Source: Puniceicoccaceae bacterium
Lineage (GTDB): Bacteria > Verrucomicrobiota > Verrucomicrobiia > Opitutales > JAFGAQ01
Reading direction: 5' to 3'
Assembly: GCA_028285755.1 (NCBI GenBank)
Contig: JANQOQ010000006.1
Coordinates: forward strand, 186,001-250,000
DNA length: 64,000 nucleotides
A program made the position numbers and the translations under genes. Of the stretch, positions 8,677 through 16,229 are shown piece by piece. The first letter of the stretch is position 1. Each line of letters opens with the position of its first letter. The notes beneath the pieces are model-generated. The model saw only the letters and a program-made list of their open reading frames with translations. It was not told the DNA's origin and did no database searches.

Positions 8677-9228
8677 TTACAATATGTTCTTATGAACAAA
8701 ATATTTGCGGCATTTTTTCAAACCGATTGCGAGTTGGGTTTGTATGGTATTAACTGATATTCCCAAACGCTTTGCGATTTCCTTCTGAGATAGTTTTTCA
8801 AAGTGAAAATAGATAAAAATACGTTGGCATCTTTTGGGTAATGTCCTGATTGCATCTTCCAAAATCTTGTGATCATCCAGTTGCGTTAGGGTATTTATGG
8901 GTGTAACTTCATTATTTAAGACGTCGAAATTGTCCATATCAGCCAAATAATCGGTTTTAGAATTGTACTTCTTACCAATTTCGTCCAATAGGAGATTGCA
9001 CGCTATTTTAAATAAAAGACCTCTGGGTGTAATTACAGTAGTCCTTCTTTTAACGGATATAATCCGTTTATAGCAATTTTGTATCACATCGTCGACTTCA
9101 ACCGTTTTGGGTAATCTCGTACATAAATACGCCCTGAGTTCACCCTCATAGATTTTAACTTCATCTTCAAACCATTTGGAGATGTGGTTATCCGCTTCTA
9201 TATCTAATTGGGCCTGATGATTCATCAT
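8677..9228 (-). CDS. ECF-family RNA polymerase sigma factor (FecI-like)
   Basis: The 183-aa protein has only the two ECF domains. Sigma-2 spans about residues 22-95 (YEGELRAYLCTRLPKTVEVDDVIQNCYKRI, then PRGLLFKIACNLLLDEI). Sigma-4 spans about 120-175, with LPKRCQRIFIYFHFEKLSQK and the helix-turn-helix EIAKRLGISVNTIQTQLAIG. ATG 9228 and ATG 9225 are adjacent candidate starts. It is the first gene of the sigma/anti-sigma/receptor series. Its upstream gap is shared with the divergent lyase gene and holds an operator-like element, so both transcriptional control by the GntR protein and post-translational control by FecR are likely. Confidence 0.93.
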   Translation of the reverse strand: MMNHQAQLDIEADNHISKWFEDEVKIYEGELRAYLCTRLPKTVEVDDVIQNCYKRIISVKRRTTVITPRGLLFKIACNLLLDEIGKKYNSKTDYLADMDNFDVLNNEVTPINTLTQLDDHKILEDAIRTLPKRCQRIFIYFHFEKLSQKEIAKRLGISVNTIQTQLAIGLKKCRKYFVHKNIL

Positions 9229-9311
9229 GGGTTTGAGGGTATTGAGTAAACGGGTATGTGATTTGGCTCAATGTTGAGTAATGCTTGGGTAGAATGGTAT
9301 TTAAATAAAGC

Positions 9312-9337
9312 ACTTATTATACTTGTAATACCAGTTG
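9312..9337. promoter_or_regulatory. Predicted GntR/FadR-type operator, copy 2 (sigma factor / lyase divergent gap)
   Basis: A 15-bp imperfect palindrome ACTTGTA-A-TACCAGT (9321-9335) contains TTGTAATACCA, a full match to TNGTNNNACNA. The 26-bp element differs from the copy at 14331 in one base, and similarity continues about 20 bp further right. It lies 84 nt from the sigma-factor start and about 120 nt before the lyase ATG, so it could control one or both. Nothing else was recognised in the 231-bp gap. Confidence 0.72.
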
Positions 9338-9459
9338 GATTCCTATATGTCAAATCCTATATTCACTCATATTTGTGAGAACTTTGCTATGCCTCCTTCT
9401 CATCAACTTTTCAGATCATATCTGGAAACTTCACCCTTAAATCATAACCCCCTATATAT

Positions 9460-11655
9460 ATGAAACAAATATATGCATACCTCCTGGTCGTAATCGGCCT
9501 GTCGTCGCTGTATGGTCAATATGGCGATATCCCCGCATCCCGCATGGCTCCCAGTGGCTGGCAAAATATCCAGTTCAACGACCCCGGCGGCTGGACCACT
9601 ATAAACGTCACCCAGAACGGTCTCCCCGCCAACGACAGCTCGATCGACGCCGGCCAGAAGCTCGAGGACATCGTCGCCAGCACCTCCGGCCGGCGCCGCA
9701 TCTACTTCCCCGCTGGCACCTACACCTTCAAGACCACCGCGACCCTCAACGTCAGCGGCGACATCTGGATCGACGGCGACGGCATGGATCAGACCGTCTT
9801 CAACCTGGACTTCCCCAAGTGGCAGAAGATAAACGGCATCGAGATTAAGGGGCCGTTCAATCCCCCCGGGGGAACTTCGAATGTCGACATCGTGGGCACT
9901 CCCAACCGAGGCGATAATCAGATCACCGTGACCAACGCCAGCCAGTTCCAGGTCGGCGACTACGTGAGAGTCAAGTACACCTACACCGCCAGCGACGGAG
10001 ACGAGGTTCCCGTTGGTCAGTTTGTCAAGGTCACCGCCAAGTCCGGCACGACTTTGACCGTGGACCTTAAGATGGGCGTGGACTTCGAACCCGGCGGCAC
10101 GGTGCGCGAGTACGACTTTGCTGACAACGTGCGGGTGACAGACCTCACCATCAGGCGCCTGCGCCTGGGCGACCGCAACGACGGCAACCTCAGGCTGGTC
10201 TACTGCCGCAACTTCGAGGTAAGAAACGTGGAGTCGATCAAGGCCACCACCCACGGCATCCTGGCCTTCGAGTGCCGCGATGGGATCATCACGGAGTGTG
10301 AGGTGCACGAACGTTGGGGCAACGAAGGGGGCTACGCCTACGGCATCACCGTCGGACAGCTTTCCACCCGTGTGCACGTCACCAACAACTATTGCTACAA
10401 TCTACGCCACCACATCGAGCTGGCTAACTCTCCCAACCACTGCGTGATCAGCTACAACAAGACAGACCCATTATATGCCTACAGTGATATTGGGGCGCAC
10501 CACGGAGACCAGTCACACAACAACCTCTTCGAAGGTAACGACGGCCGCCAGATCGTCATGGCCCTGGACGCACATGCAAAGGCCTGGTGGAATACTTTTT
10601 ACCGCAACAAGGCTGACGGGACGGTGGGCTCACAGAGCAGCCAGTTCGAGACGACGACCATCGTGGGTAACGAGACACCGGGCATCAGCTTCAGCGGGAG
10701 CAACAACTACAAGGGTGCCAACATTGTCAACGGAGTTTTCCAGGCTGATTCGCTCGCCGCAGGCAGTAATCTCCCGGCTTCCCTATATCTCTCTTCGCAG
10801 CCCAGCTACGTAGCATCCTGGCCACTCTTTGGCCCCGGTACCGGTGGAGGCGGTCAAACCGGAGGAACATTTGAAGCGGAAGACTTGCCCGTCTACGACA
10901 GTGCTCACCCCGAAGTAAAAGCTTCCGGAGCAATGAGCAATGGCTTTTACAGTTTTATCAGCGATTGTGTTGATAACGATTTTATTGAATACACAGTAAA
11001 TGTAGCGGGTGCAGGTCTGAAGAATCTAGAAATCAGAGCTTCAGTCGGGCCGGCTCGCGGGCAATGGCAACTCGTTCTAAATGGAGTCGATACGGGAGCT
11101 GTTTTCGATGCCTACAGCGCAAGTTGGGGGCAAACAACTGTAAATATGGGTGCCTTGAATTTCCTCAATGGCGATAACAAGATAGCATTCAGAATTGTAG
11201 GTAAAAACCCTGCCGCAACTTCACGCAACGTGGGATACGATTACTTCGCAATTGCAGGACAAAAATCTGAAGCGGAAAACTTGCCCGTCTACGACAGTGC
11301 TCACCCCGAAGTGAAAGCTTCCGGAGCAATGAGTAATGGCTTTTACAGTTTCATCTCTGATTGCGTAGATAATGACTTCATCGAGTATACGATCAACGTC
11401 GCAAACGCCGGATTGCAAAATCTGAAGATCAGAAGTTCTGTGGGACCTGCTCGAGGAAAATGGCAGTTGGTTGTAAATGGAGTCGATACCGGGGCCGTTT
11501 TCGATGCCTACAGTGCAAGTTGGGGGCAAACAACTGTGGACAGAGGATTGATTAATTTCGTCGCCGGGGACAACAAGATAGCATTCAGGATCGCAGGCAA
11601 GAATGCCAATGCAACATCACTCAACGTAGGATTCGATTACTTTTTGTTGGAGTAG
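9460..11655 (+). CDS. Secreted right-handed beta-helix (pectate-lyase-like) protein with two CBM-like domains
   Basis: The 731-aa protein starts with a signal peptide (MKQIYAYLLVVIGLSSLYG). Residues about 40-455 form a pectate-lyase-like parallel beta-helix (RRRIYFPAGTYTFKTTATLN, IWIDGDGMDQTVFNL, then His- and Asn-rich coils with HHIELANSPNHCVISYN). A Gly-rich linker (about 458-471) leads to two tandem CBM6/35-like modules of about 130 aa (472-603 and 604-731), each starting EAE(D/N)LPVYDSAHPEVKA. The fold fits a polysaccharide lyase or glycoside hydrolase acting outside the cell; the catalytic residues and exact family could not be assigned. The helix-coding part is much richer in GC (72% in the line at 9661) than the CBM part (42% in the line at 11161), which suggests a chimera. 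It is divergent from the FecIRA-type genes, with the operator between them. Confidence 0.85.
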   Translation: MKQIYAYLLVVIGLSSLYGQYGDIPASRMAPSGWQNIQFNDPGGWTTINVTQNGLPANDSSIDAGQKLEDIVASTSGRRRIYFPAGTYTFKTTATLNVSGDIWIDGDGMDQTVFNLDFPKWQKINGIEIKGPFNPPGGTSNVDIVGTPNRGDNQITVTNASQFQVGDYVRVKYTYTASDGDEVPVGQFVKVTAKSGTTLTVDLKMGVDFEPGGTVREYDFADNVRVTDLTIRRLRLGDRNDGNLRLVYCRNFEVRNVESIKATTHGILAFECRDGIITECEVHERWGNEGGYAYGITVGQLSTRVHVTNNYCYNLRHHIELANSPNHCVISYNKTDPLYAYSDIGAHHGDQSHNNLFEGNDGRQIVMALDAHAKAWWNTFYRNKADGTVGSQSSQFETTTIVGNETPGISFSGSNNYKGANIVNGVFQADSLAAGSNLPASLYLSSQPSYVASWPLFGPGTGGGGQTGGTFEAEDLPVYDSAHPEVKASGAMSNGFYSFISDCVDNDFIEYTVNVAGAGLKNLEIRASVGPARGQWQLVLNGVDTGAVFDAYSASWGQTTVNMGALNFLNGDNKIAFRIVGKNPAATSRNVGYDYFAIAGQKSEAENLPVYDSAHPEVKASGAMSNGFYSFISDCVDNDFIEYTINVANAGLQNLKIRSSVGPARGKWQLVVNGVDTGAVFDAYSASWGQTTVDRGLINFVAGDNKIAFRIAGKNANATSLNVGFDYFLLE
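10873..11652 (+). repeat. Tandem duplication of a CBM-coding module
   Basis: Two adjacent copies (10873-11265 and 11269-11652) encode about 130-aa modules that are roughly 84% identical by eye, with long identical DNA runs around CTACGACAGTGCTCACCCCG. Most differences are silent or conservative, which implies a fairly recent in-gene duplication. Two modules should raise binding avidity for the substrate. Confidence 0.9.
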
Positions 11656-11733
11656 TCGTATTTACGGAAATCCTGCTGAAATAACCTGTTTAAAGGTAAA
11701 TCCACACAGATTAGTATTCAGCAATTGAAAATT

Positions 11734-11772
11734 ATGAGAGGCGGTGTATCCCACATCGCCTCTCATTTTATA
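11734..11772 (+). terminator. Intrinsic terminator after the lyase gene
   Basis: The stem ATGAGAGGCG / CGCCTCTCAT (extended by a GTGT/ACAT pairing with one wobble) has an ATCCC loop and is followed by TTTTAT. It lies about 80 nt after the lyase stop and should end that transcript. Confidence 0.75.
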
Positions 11773-11787
11773 TGCAAAACCGTAGAG

Positions 11788-12077
11788 TGACTTGCTCCCC
11801 TAAAACCAGGCCGCGGGAGTGTTAGGATTTGCCTGGGTGGATTGGATCAAGCAGAAAGGAAATTCAACCATGACAGGCTAAGGAAAAAATACAAAGAATA
11901 GTAAATCATCTATGTGCGCAGGCAGGTAGAAGGTGGTCGTAAAATAGCGGAGGTATGCCGGGAGCTGGGGTTTTAGAGCAGAGCTAACATCGCCGGAAAC
12001 GGCAATATGGCAAACATGGGAGTGCTGGAACTCCATCGGCCCAAAAGGCTAGAGGATGAAAAGGCGAGCAATCTACT
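11788..12077 (+). mobile_element. IS3-family insertion-sequence remnant
   Basis: This part of the 422-bp gap between the lyase and sulfatase genes holds the decayed left end of an IS3-type element. TGACTTGCTCCCC at 11788 resembles the TG-starting terminal inverted repeat of the IS407 subgroup. About 80 nt later a broken orfA begins. The sequence stops at the sulfatase 3' end with no orfB and no right end, so the element is deleted on that side. It marks past rearrangement inside the locus. The inverted-repeat call is from memory of the family and less certain than the orfA call. Confidence 0.65.
11870..12077 (+). pseudogene. IS3-family transposase OrfA fragment
   Basis: The stretch starts ATG ACA GGC, shifts frame before about 11884, then reads KYKE, two stop codons where EQ is expected, IIYVRRQ and VEGGRKIAEVCRELGF. 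A further stop follows, then LEDEKASNLL. This matches the helix-turn-helix region and leucine-zipper start of IS3 OrfA (typical EGGRKVAEVCRELGIS and RLKQLEDENA). At least three in-frame stops and one frameshift make it non-functional. It ends at the stop codon of the convergent sulfatase. Confidence 0.75.
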
Positions 12078-13457
12078 TCACCACCTATGTTTAACTACAG
12101 GCGGAACTTTTAATGACCTAATCCAGTCTTTAAAAAGAGTGCGATGTTCGCTAAGTATGGATAAATACTGGGAATCTTCTGCAAGATTTTGCTTTTCTCC
12201 TGGGTCTTTGATCATATCGAACAGTTGCTCTACGGGGTCCTCATAGTAAGTTATGTATTTGTATCTTTGAGTCCTCAGCATTTGCCCTCGGTTCTCTTCA
12301 ATTTCAGAAGTTACAAATTCTCTTTCAAGAGACCTATTGTTAGACAATAAACAGCCTAAACTTTGCCCGGTCATATCGTTAGGCTGGACGATTCCTGCGA
12401 TATCACACATAGTAGGAAAAATATCGACTCCTGATACTAAATCTTGGTTGTTAACCAGTGCTTCCGGGTAGTGACCCGGCCAGCTGAAAATCAAGGGCAC
12501 TTTGGATGCTTCATCGTAGTGAAACGCTTTACGCACCATTTTATGGTGGCCCAGGCCTTCTCCGTGATCCGACGAAAACACAATCGCAGTGTTGTTTTTG
12601 TGAGCAGATGAATTCAGCGCATCCAATACGCGTTTTATTTCCGCATCGACCATTTCAACATGCCGGTAGTACGCCCATATGTAGTAACGCCAATCGTCGT
12701 CGCTCCATCCCGTATTGACGCCCTCCCATTCCAGACGCCTGAGTCTCACGAGTTCGGGCTCGTTTTCAGGAATCTCAAAATTGTCAGGCAGGGGAGGGAG
12801 CTCACCATGAATTTGGGTAAATGGTAAGTGGGTCTTTCCTTTGCGGTTAAAGCGAAGCCATTCGCAAATATCATGCGGCTGCATGTAGTTGATCGCCATG
12901 AGGAATGGCTTTTGGCCTGAGGAATAATTCTTAAAAAAAGCTTCTGCGGCAAATGTGTATGAACTATCCGATAATGCTCCGGGACCCCCATGGCCGCAAA
13001 ATGGCACTTCAAAACCGGGGACTCGCGAGGATACATAGGCCGGCACATGCCATTTCCCCATATATACTGTTTCGTAGTCTCCTTTTTCCCGAAACCACTC
13101 ACCCATGAATGGGATTCCATCCACTGGTCTCTCGCCGTTACCGGTAACACCTACTTCAGAGGGCATACGACCTGTATAAACTGCTGCTCTGCAGGGTCCG
13201 CAAACGGGACTTGGGCAATAGGACTGTTCAAAACTTACGCCCCTCTCAGCAATTTCATCCATCCCGGGAGTTTTCAAATAGGGGCACCCCAGCGCAGATA
13301 TGGTATCAATATGTTGCTGATCGGTAAAAATAAAGAGTATGTTCGGCTTTTTTTGAGTCTTACTCGTTACTATCGAAAAAAGTTGAGGGGAATATACGGA
13401 ACTCGTAGCAAGTCCTGTAGCCGTCTTTTGAACAAAGTCGCGTCGGGTTATTTTCAT
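12078..13457 (-). CDS. S1-family sulfatase, Tat-exported
   Basis: The 459-aa protein starts with a twin-arginine signal (MKITRRDFVQKTATGLATSS). The formylglycine site is CGPCR at residues 86-90 in PVCGPCRAAVYTG; Cys86 would be oxidised by a maturase not found in this window. The site fits CxPxR, but Cys replaces the usual Ser or Thr at the fourth position. Metal ligands are visible in IFTDQQH (Asp46) and SSDHGEGLGHHKM. The fold is that of arylsulfatase-type polysaccharide sulfatases, which remove sulfate esters from glycans in the periplasm. It starts 2 nt after the upstream unrecognised gene and is probably in its transcript. Its 3' end abuts the IS3 remnant. Confidence 0.93.
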   Translation of the reverse strand: MKITRRDFVQKTATGLATSSVYSPQLFSIVTSKTQKKPNILFIFTDQQHIDTISALGCPYLKTPGMDEIAERGVSFEQSYCPSPVCGPCRAAVYTGRMPSEVGVTGNGERPVDGIPFMGEWFREKGDYETVYMGKWHVPAYVSSRVPGFEVPFCGHGGPGALSDSSYTFAAEAFFKNYSSGQKPFLMAINYMQPHDICEWLRFNRKGKTHLPFTQIHGELPPLPDNFEIPENEPELVRLRRLEWEGVNTGWSDDDWRYYIWAYYRHVEMVDAEIKRVLDALNSSAHKNNTAIVFSSDHGEGLGHHKMVRKAFHYDEASKVPLIFSWPGHYPEALVNNQDLVSGVDIFPTMCDIAGIVQPNDMTGQSLGCLLSNNRSLEREFVTSEIEENRGQMLRTQRYKYITYYEDPVEQLFDMIKDPGEKQNLAEDSQYLSILSEHRTLFKDWIRSLKVPPVVKHRW

Positions 13458-13459
13458 AA

Positions 13460-14242
13460 TCAGCGATTTTTGAGTCGGTTAATGTGGTTCTGATAGTGAG
13501 CTTCAGGCTCATCGTGCAGCATCCAGATATTGAACGCATTGACTGCCAATAGAAGAACGCCACTTTCGGTCACCCAATATTCATAGGGTAAGTTTCCGAT
13601 GCCGAAATGTTGAAAATAAAGCAAGTTAACAGATTCGTCATACAGTGATATCTGCTCTTTCCCGGCGTAGTGCAGAGTTTGATTTTTTTTGAGCAATGAA
13701 AATTCCTGGAAGTAATCAAATTCGATGGAATCTCTTACATCTACGAGTGATCCTTGAAAGCTTGCGGGCAGCGAATAATCACTGAGCCAATGATTCGCAA
13801 TCTGAAATTGGTGATTCGCTCCATTCACTGTCTCACTTATGTATCCTTCCTGATAAAAACCTTGCTTAATGAGCGAATAGCGCGGTATCAGCTGATCCTC
13901 TGAATTAGTGAAATCACTCTTCATATACCATTGCACAGGAGTGCTGAATAGGTCATTTTTGCAGGTGATTTTAGCTTTGATATGATGCTCGTGATTCGCA
14001 ATTCCTGCACGTTTCAAGTCGATATCGAGTGTAATTGTATTACTCTTCGAATCCTCCTGAATACATTTAAAACTAAAAACACCCATTTCGTGATCAATTT
14101 CTTGGTAACCGTGCTGAGCGATCCAGAGATAAGATCGAGGTTTTTGGGGGTCACTTATTATAGGATCAATATGAGGTGCAGACCACGATTCTAACGATTG
14201 TAAGGATTTGAGGTCTAAAGGCTGATCCATTATAGTTCTCAT
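13460..14242 (-). CDS. Unrecognised protein co-transcribed with a sulfatase
   Basis: The 260-aa protein has no signal peptide, membrane segment or motif I can assign. It is rich in aromatic residues and alternating hydrophobic patterns (IEFDYFQEFSLLKKNQTLHY, YWVTESGVLLLAVNAFNIWM), which suggests a mostly beta fold. The C-terminus ends in a charged helix. It precedes the sulfatase by 2 nt on the minus strand. Its upstream gap is shared with the second sulfatase and holds the GntR-type operator, so it probably belongs to the same polysaccharide regulon. The ATG at 14242 and another four codons later (MRTIM) are both possible starts. No function is proposed. Confidence 0.7.
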   Translation of the reverse strand: MRTIMDQPLDLKSLQSLESWSAPHIDPIISDPQKPRSYLWIAQHGYQEIDHEMGVFSFKCIQEDSKSNTITLDIDLKRAGIANHEHHIKAKITCKNDLFSTPVQWYMKSDFTNSEDQLIPRYSLIKQGFYQEGYISETVNGANHQFQIANHWLSDYSLPASFQGSLVDVRDSIEFDYFQEFSLLKKNQTLHYAGKEQISLYDESVNLLYFQHFGIGNLPYEYWVTESGVLLLAVNAFNIWMLHDEPEAHYQNHINRLKNR

Positions 14243-14330
14243 TTCGGAAGATAATAGGGGAATAAATGATAATAAATATAACTCTAAAATTTCTCTATGG
14301 AACGAACACGTGGCAGATTGATAAAGCTAT

Positions 14331-14356
14331 ACTTATTGTACTTGTAATACCAGTTG
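14331..14356. promoter_or_regulatory. Predicted GntR/FadR-type operator, copy 3 (sulfatase divergent gap)
   Basis: The palindrome ACTTGTA-A-TACCAGT lies at 14340-14354 and includes TTGTAATACCA. The element ends 24 nt before the sulfatase ATG at 14380. A possible -10 box TATAAG (14363-14368) follows at once, so a bound repressor would cover the promoter. The 137-bp gap also serves the divergent unrecognised gene. Confidence 0.72.
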
Positions 14357-14379
14357 AATTTCTATAAGTCAAATGCTTA

Positions 14380-15747
14380 ATGAAATCATTTCTATCCTAT
14401 ATTTTACTAGGTTTGAGTTCGATCGCATATTCGATGCATCCCAATATGATTATTATTTTTACGGATGACCAAGGCTATGCAGATGTGGGCTTTCATGGCT
14501 CCACTGAAATTCCAACTCCTAACATCGATCGTATTGCTGATAATGGGGTCGTCTTCACGAATGGCTATGTTACCTTTCCTACTTGTGGACCTAGCAGAGC
14601 GGGCTTATTGACAGGTCGCTATCAAGGCAGATTTGGATTTAATTTTAATCCAACGACGAACCCAGCAATGCCCCATGCTGGTATTTCGCACAATGAAGAA
14701 ACAATTGCGGAAATCCTGGCAAAGGCAGATTACCACAGCATGATCATCGGCAAGTGGCACATGGGCAGTCACCCCAGCCAACATCCCCTGAATCGTGGTT
14801 TTAATGAGTTTTTCGGATTCCTTGCTGGGGGACTTCGCTATTTCCCGGAGGAGTTGATTCTGAATGACCTCTCTGAAGTAGAGAGGATGTGGCAGTGGTA
14901 TCAGGTTAAACTGATGCGAGATTTTGAGCAAGTGGAGTCCCGGGGATATTTAACCGATGTTTTAAGCAACGAAGCGGTTAAGTTTTTGGAAAGGCAGTCT
15001 CGCCAGCAAAAGCCCTTTTTTCTATATTTGGCTTACAATGCCCCTCACGGCCCCCTACAGGCGACAGAAAAATATTTAAAACGCTTCAGTCATATCGAAG
15101 ATGAGGACCGAAGAACTTATGCTGCTATGGTCAGTGCACTGGATGATGGAGTAGGCAGGCTGCTGGATACTCTGAATGCGATGAAACTACATGAAGGTAC
15201 TATCGTTGTCTTTCTATCAGATAACGGTGGGGCCCGCACAAATGCCTCTGATAATACTCCATTACGCGATTACAAAGGCACTTTGTTTGAAGGAGGCATA
15301 CGGGTACCATTTGCTATGCAATGGCCTGGAGTCATTGAAGCAGGAAGCGTATTTGAAGAGCCAGTAATCTCAATGGATATTCTGGCAACCATGGTTGGAT
15401 TAACAGAAGTTGACATTGCCGATAAGAGGCCGCTGGACGGTGTTAACCTATTGCCGTATCTCTCCGGTAAAAATAAAGGAAGTCCTCATGAAACGCTGTT
15501 CTGGAAAGATATACGCAATAGCGCCTGGGCCGTAAGAAAGGGAAATTTCAAAGTGGTTTTTGAGCCGGAAGATGCACCTGAACCTCTTTTGTTCGACTTA
15601 TCTGTAGATTTTTCTGAGAATAATGACTTAGCTTCGAAATATCCAGAGATAGTTAAATCATTTGCAGAAGCCTTTGAGCAGTGGAACCAAACTCAAGCTC
15701 CCAACGCATTTCCAGGTACCCGTCAAGACAGATGGTGGGAAAGATAA
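14380..15747 (+). CDS. S1-family sulfatase, secreted
   Basis: The 455-aa protein carries a Sec signal peptide (MKSFLSYILLGLSSIAYS). The formylglycine motif CGPSR is at residues 69-73 in PTCGPSRAGLLTGRYQGR, a canonical CxPSR site. The metal-binding start IIIFTDDQGYADVG and the later FLSDNGGARTNASDN segment (Asp and Asn ligands) are intact. It resembles the arylsulfatase A-like sulfatases common in marine polysaccharide loci. It is divergent from the other sulfatase pair, with the predicted operator directly upstream. The leader after a possible TATAAG box would be only a few nucleotides. The substrate glycan is inferred to be shared with the beta-helix enzyme. Confidence 0.94.
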   Translation: MKSFLSYILLGLSSIAYSMHPNMIIIFTDDQGYADVGFHGSTEIPTPNIDRIADNGVVFTNGYVTFPTCGPSRAGLLTGRYQGRFGFNFNPTTNPAMPHAGISHNEETIAEILAKADYHSMIIGKWHMGSHPSQHPLNRGFNEFFGFLAGGLRYFPEELILNDLSEVERMWQWYQVKLMRDFEQVESRGYLTDVLSNEAVKFLERQSRQQKPFFLYLAYNAPHGPLQATEKYLKRFSHIEDEDRRTYAAMVSALDDGVGRLLDTLNAMKLHEGTIVVFLSDNGGARTNASDNTPLRDYKGTLFEGGIRVPFAMQWPGVIEAGSVFEEPVISMDILATMVGLTEVDIADKRPLDGVNLLPYLSGKNKGSPHETLFWKDIRNSAWAVRKGNFKVVFEPEDAPEPLLFDLSVDFSENNDLASKYPEIVKSFAEAFEQWNQTQAPNAFPGTRQDRWWER

Positions 15748-16027
15748 GGGCAGCAAACTAAATCGTATTACCATTTAGCAGACATTATCCGATTCTGCTA
15801 CTAGCTAAATACGGATAATCTTGCTCAGTCGTTTTTCGACTCTTCTTTATAGATGTCTTCATTACCATATTAAGGAACAGGTCTCAATCATTTTGAGAGA
15901 TCATAGAAGGACCCAAGCCTGAATATATAATTTAAATATCCCAGGGCATTTCGAGATCACCTCAGAATGAGCATTGGCTCGGATGTTCTCAAAAAGTGTT
16001 ATCGGTTTGCTATTAGCACCGAAAAAC
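15748..16027. other. Non-coding gap between sulfatase and tRNA gene
   Basis: No gene was seen. It holds only weak inverted repeats, such as AGTCG-TTTTT-CGACT near 15826 and TCTCAA-TCAT-TTGAGA near 15882. Neither is followed by a good T-run, so no terminator is called. Confidence 0.5.
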
Positions 16028-16103
16028 TGGCCCGGGAGGGGGGAGTCGAACCCCCGACCTTCGGTTTAGAAGACCGCTGCTCTATCCACTGAGCTACTCC
16101 CGG
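16028..16103 (-). tRNA. tRNA-Arg (anticodon TCT)
   Basis: A full 76-nt cloverleaf reads on the minus strand: acceptor CCGGGAG / CTCCCGG, discriminator G and an encoded CCA, D-arm GCTC-AGTGGATA-GAGC, anticodon loop CTTCTAA giving UCU, five-base variable loop AGGTC, and T-arm GGGGG-TTCGACT-CCCCC. All stems pair except 27-43, which is G opposite A at the top of the anticodon stem. It reads AGA codons. The bases between the tRNA and the nucleoside hydrolase (16104-16229) show no other feature. Confidence 0.95.
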
Positions 16104-16229
16104 AAGTCGTTATTGGTTATTACTTTGTATCAGATGCACATCGCCTCTTTTGCAAACCAATTTTAGCGACAAACCCAAATACCAACTAGGTCTGTCTCCC
16201 TTTTGCAATACTATAACGGCAAACAGTCC

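Noticed and set aside
9442-10377. Minus-strand 311-aa frame inside the lyase gene
   Set aside because: It arises from the GC-rich codons of the plus-strand beta-helix gene. It has low-complexity Val/Ala/Gly content and no start or operon context.
15748-16229. tRNA gene as an integration site of a genomic island
   Set aside because: No integrase gene and no repeated tRNA 3' end were found in the window.
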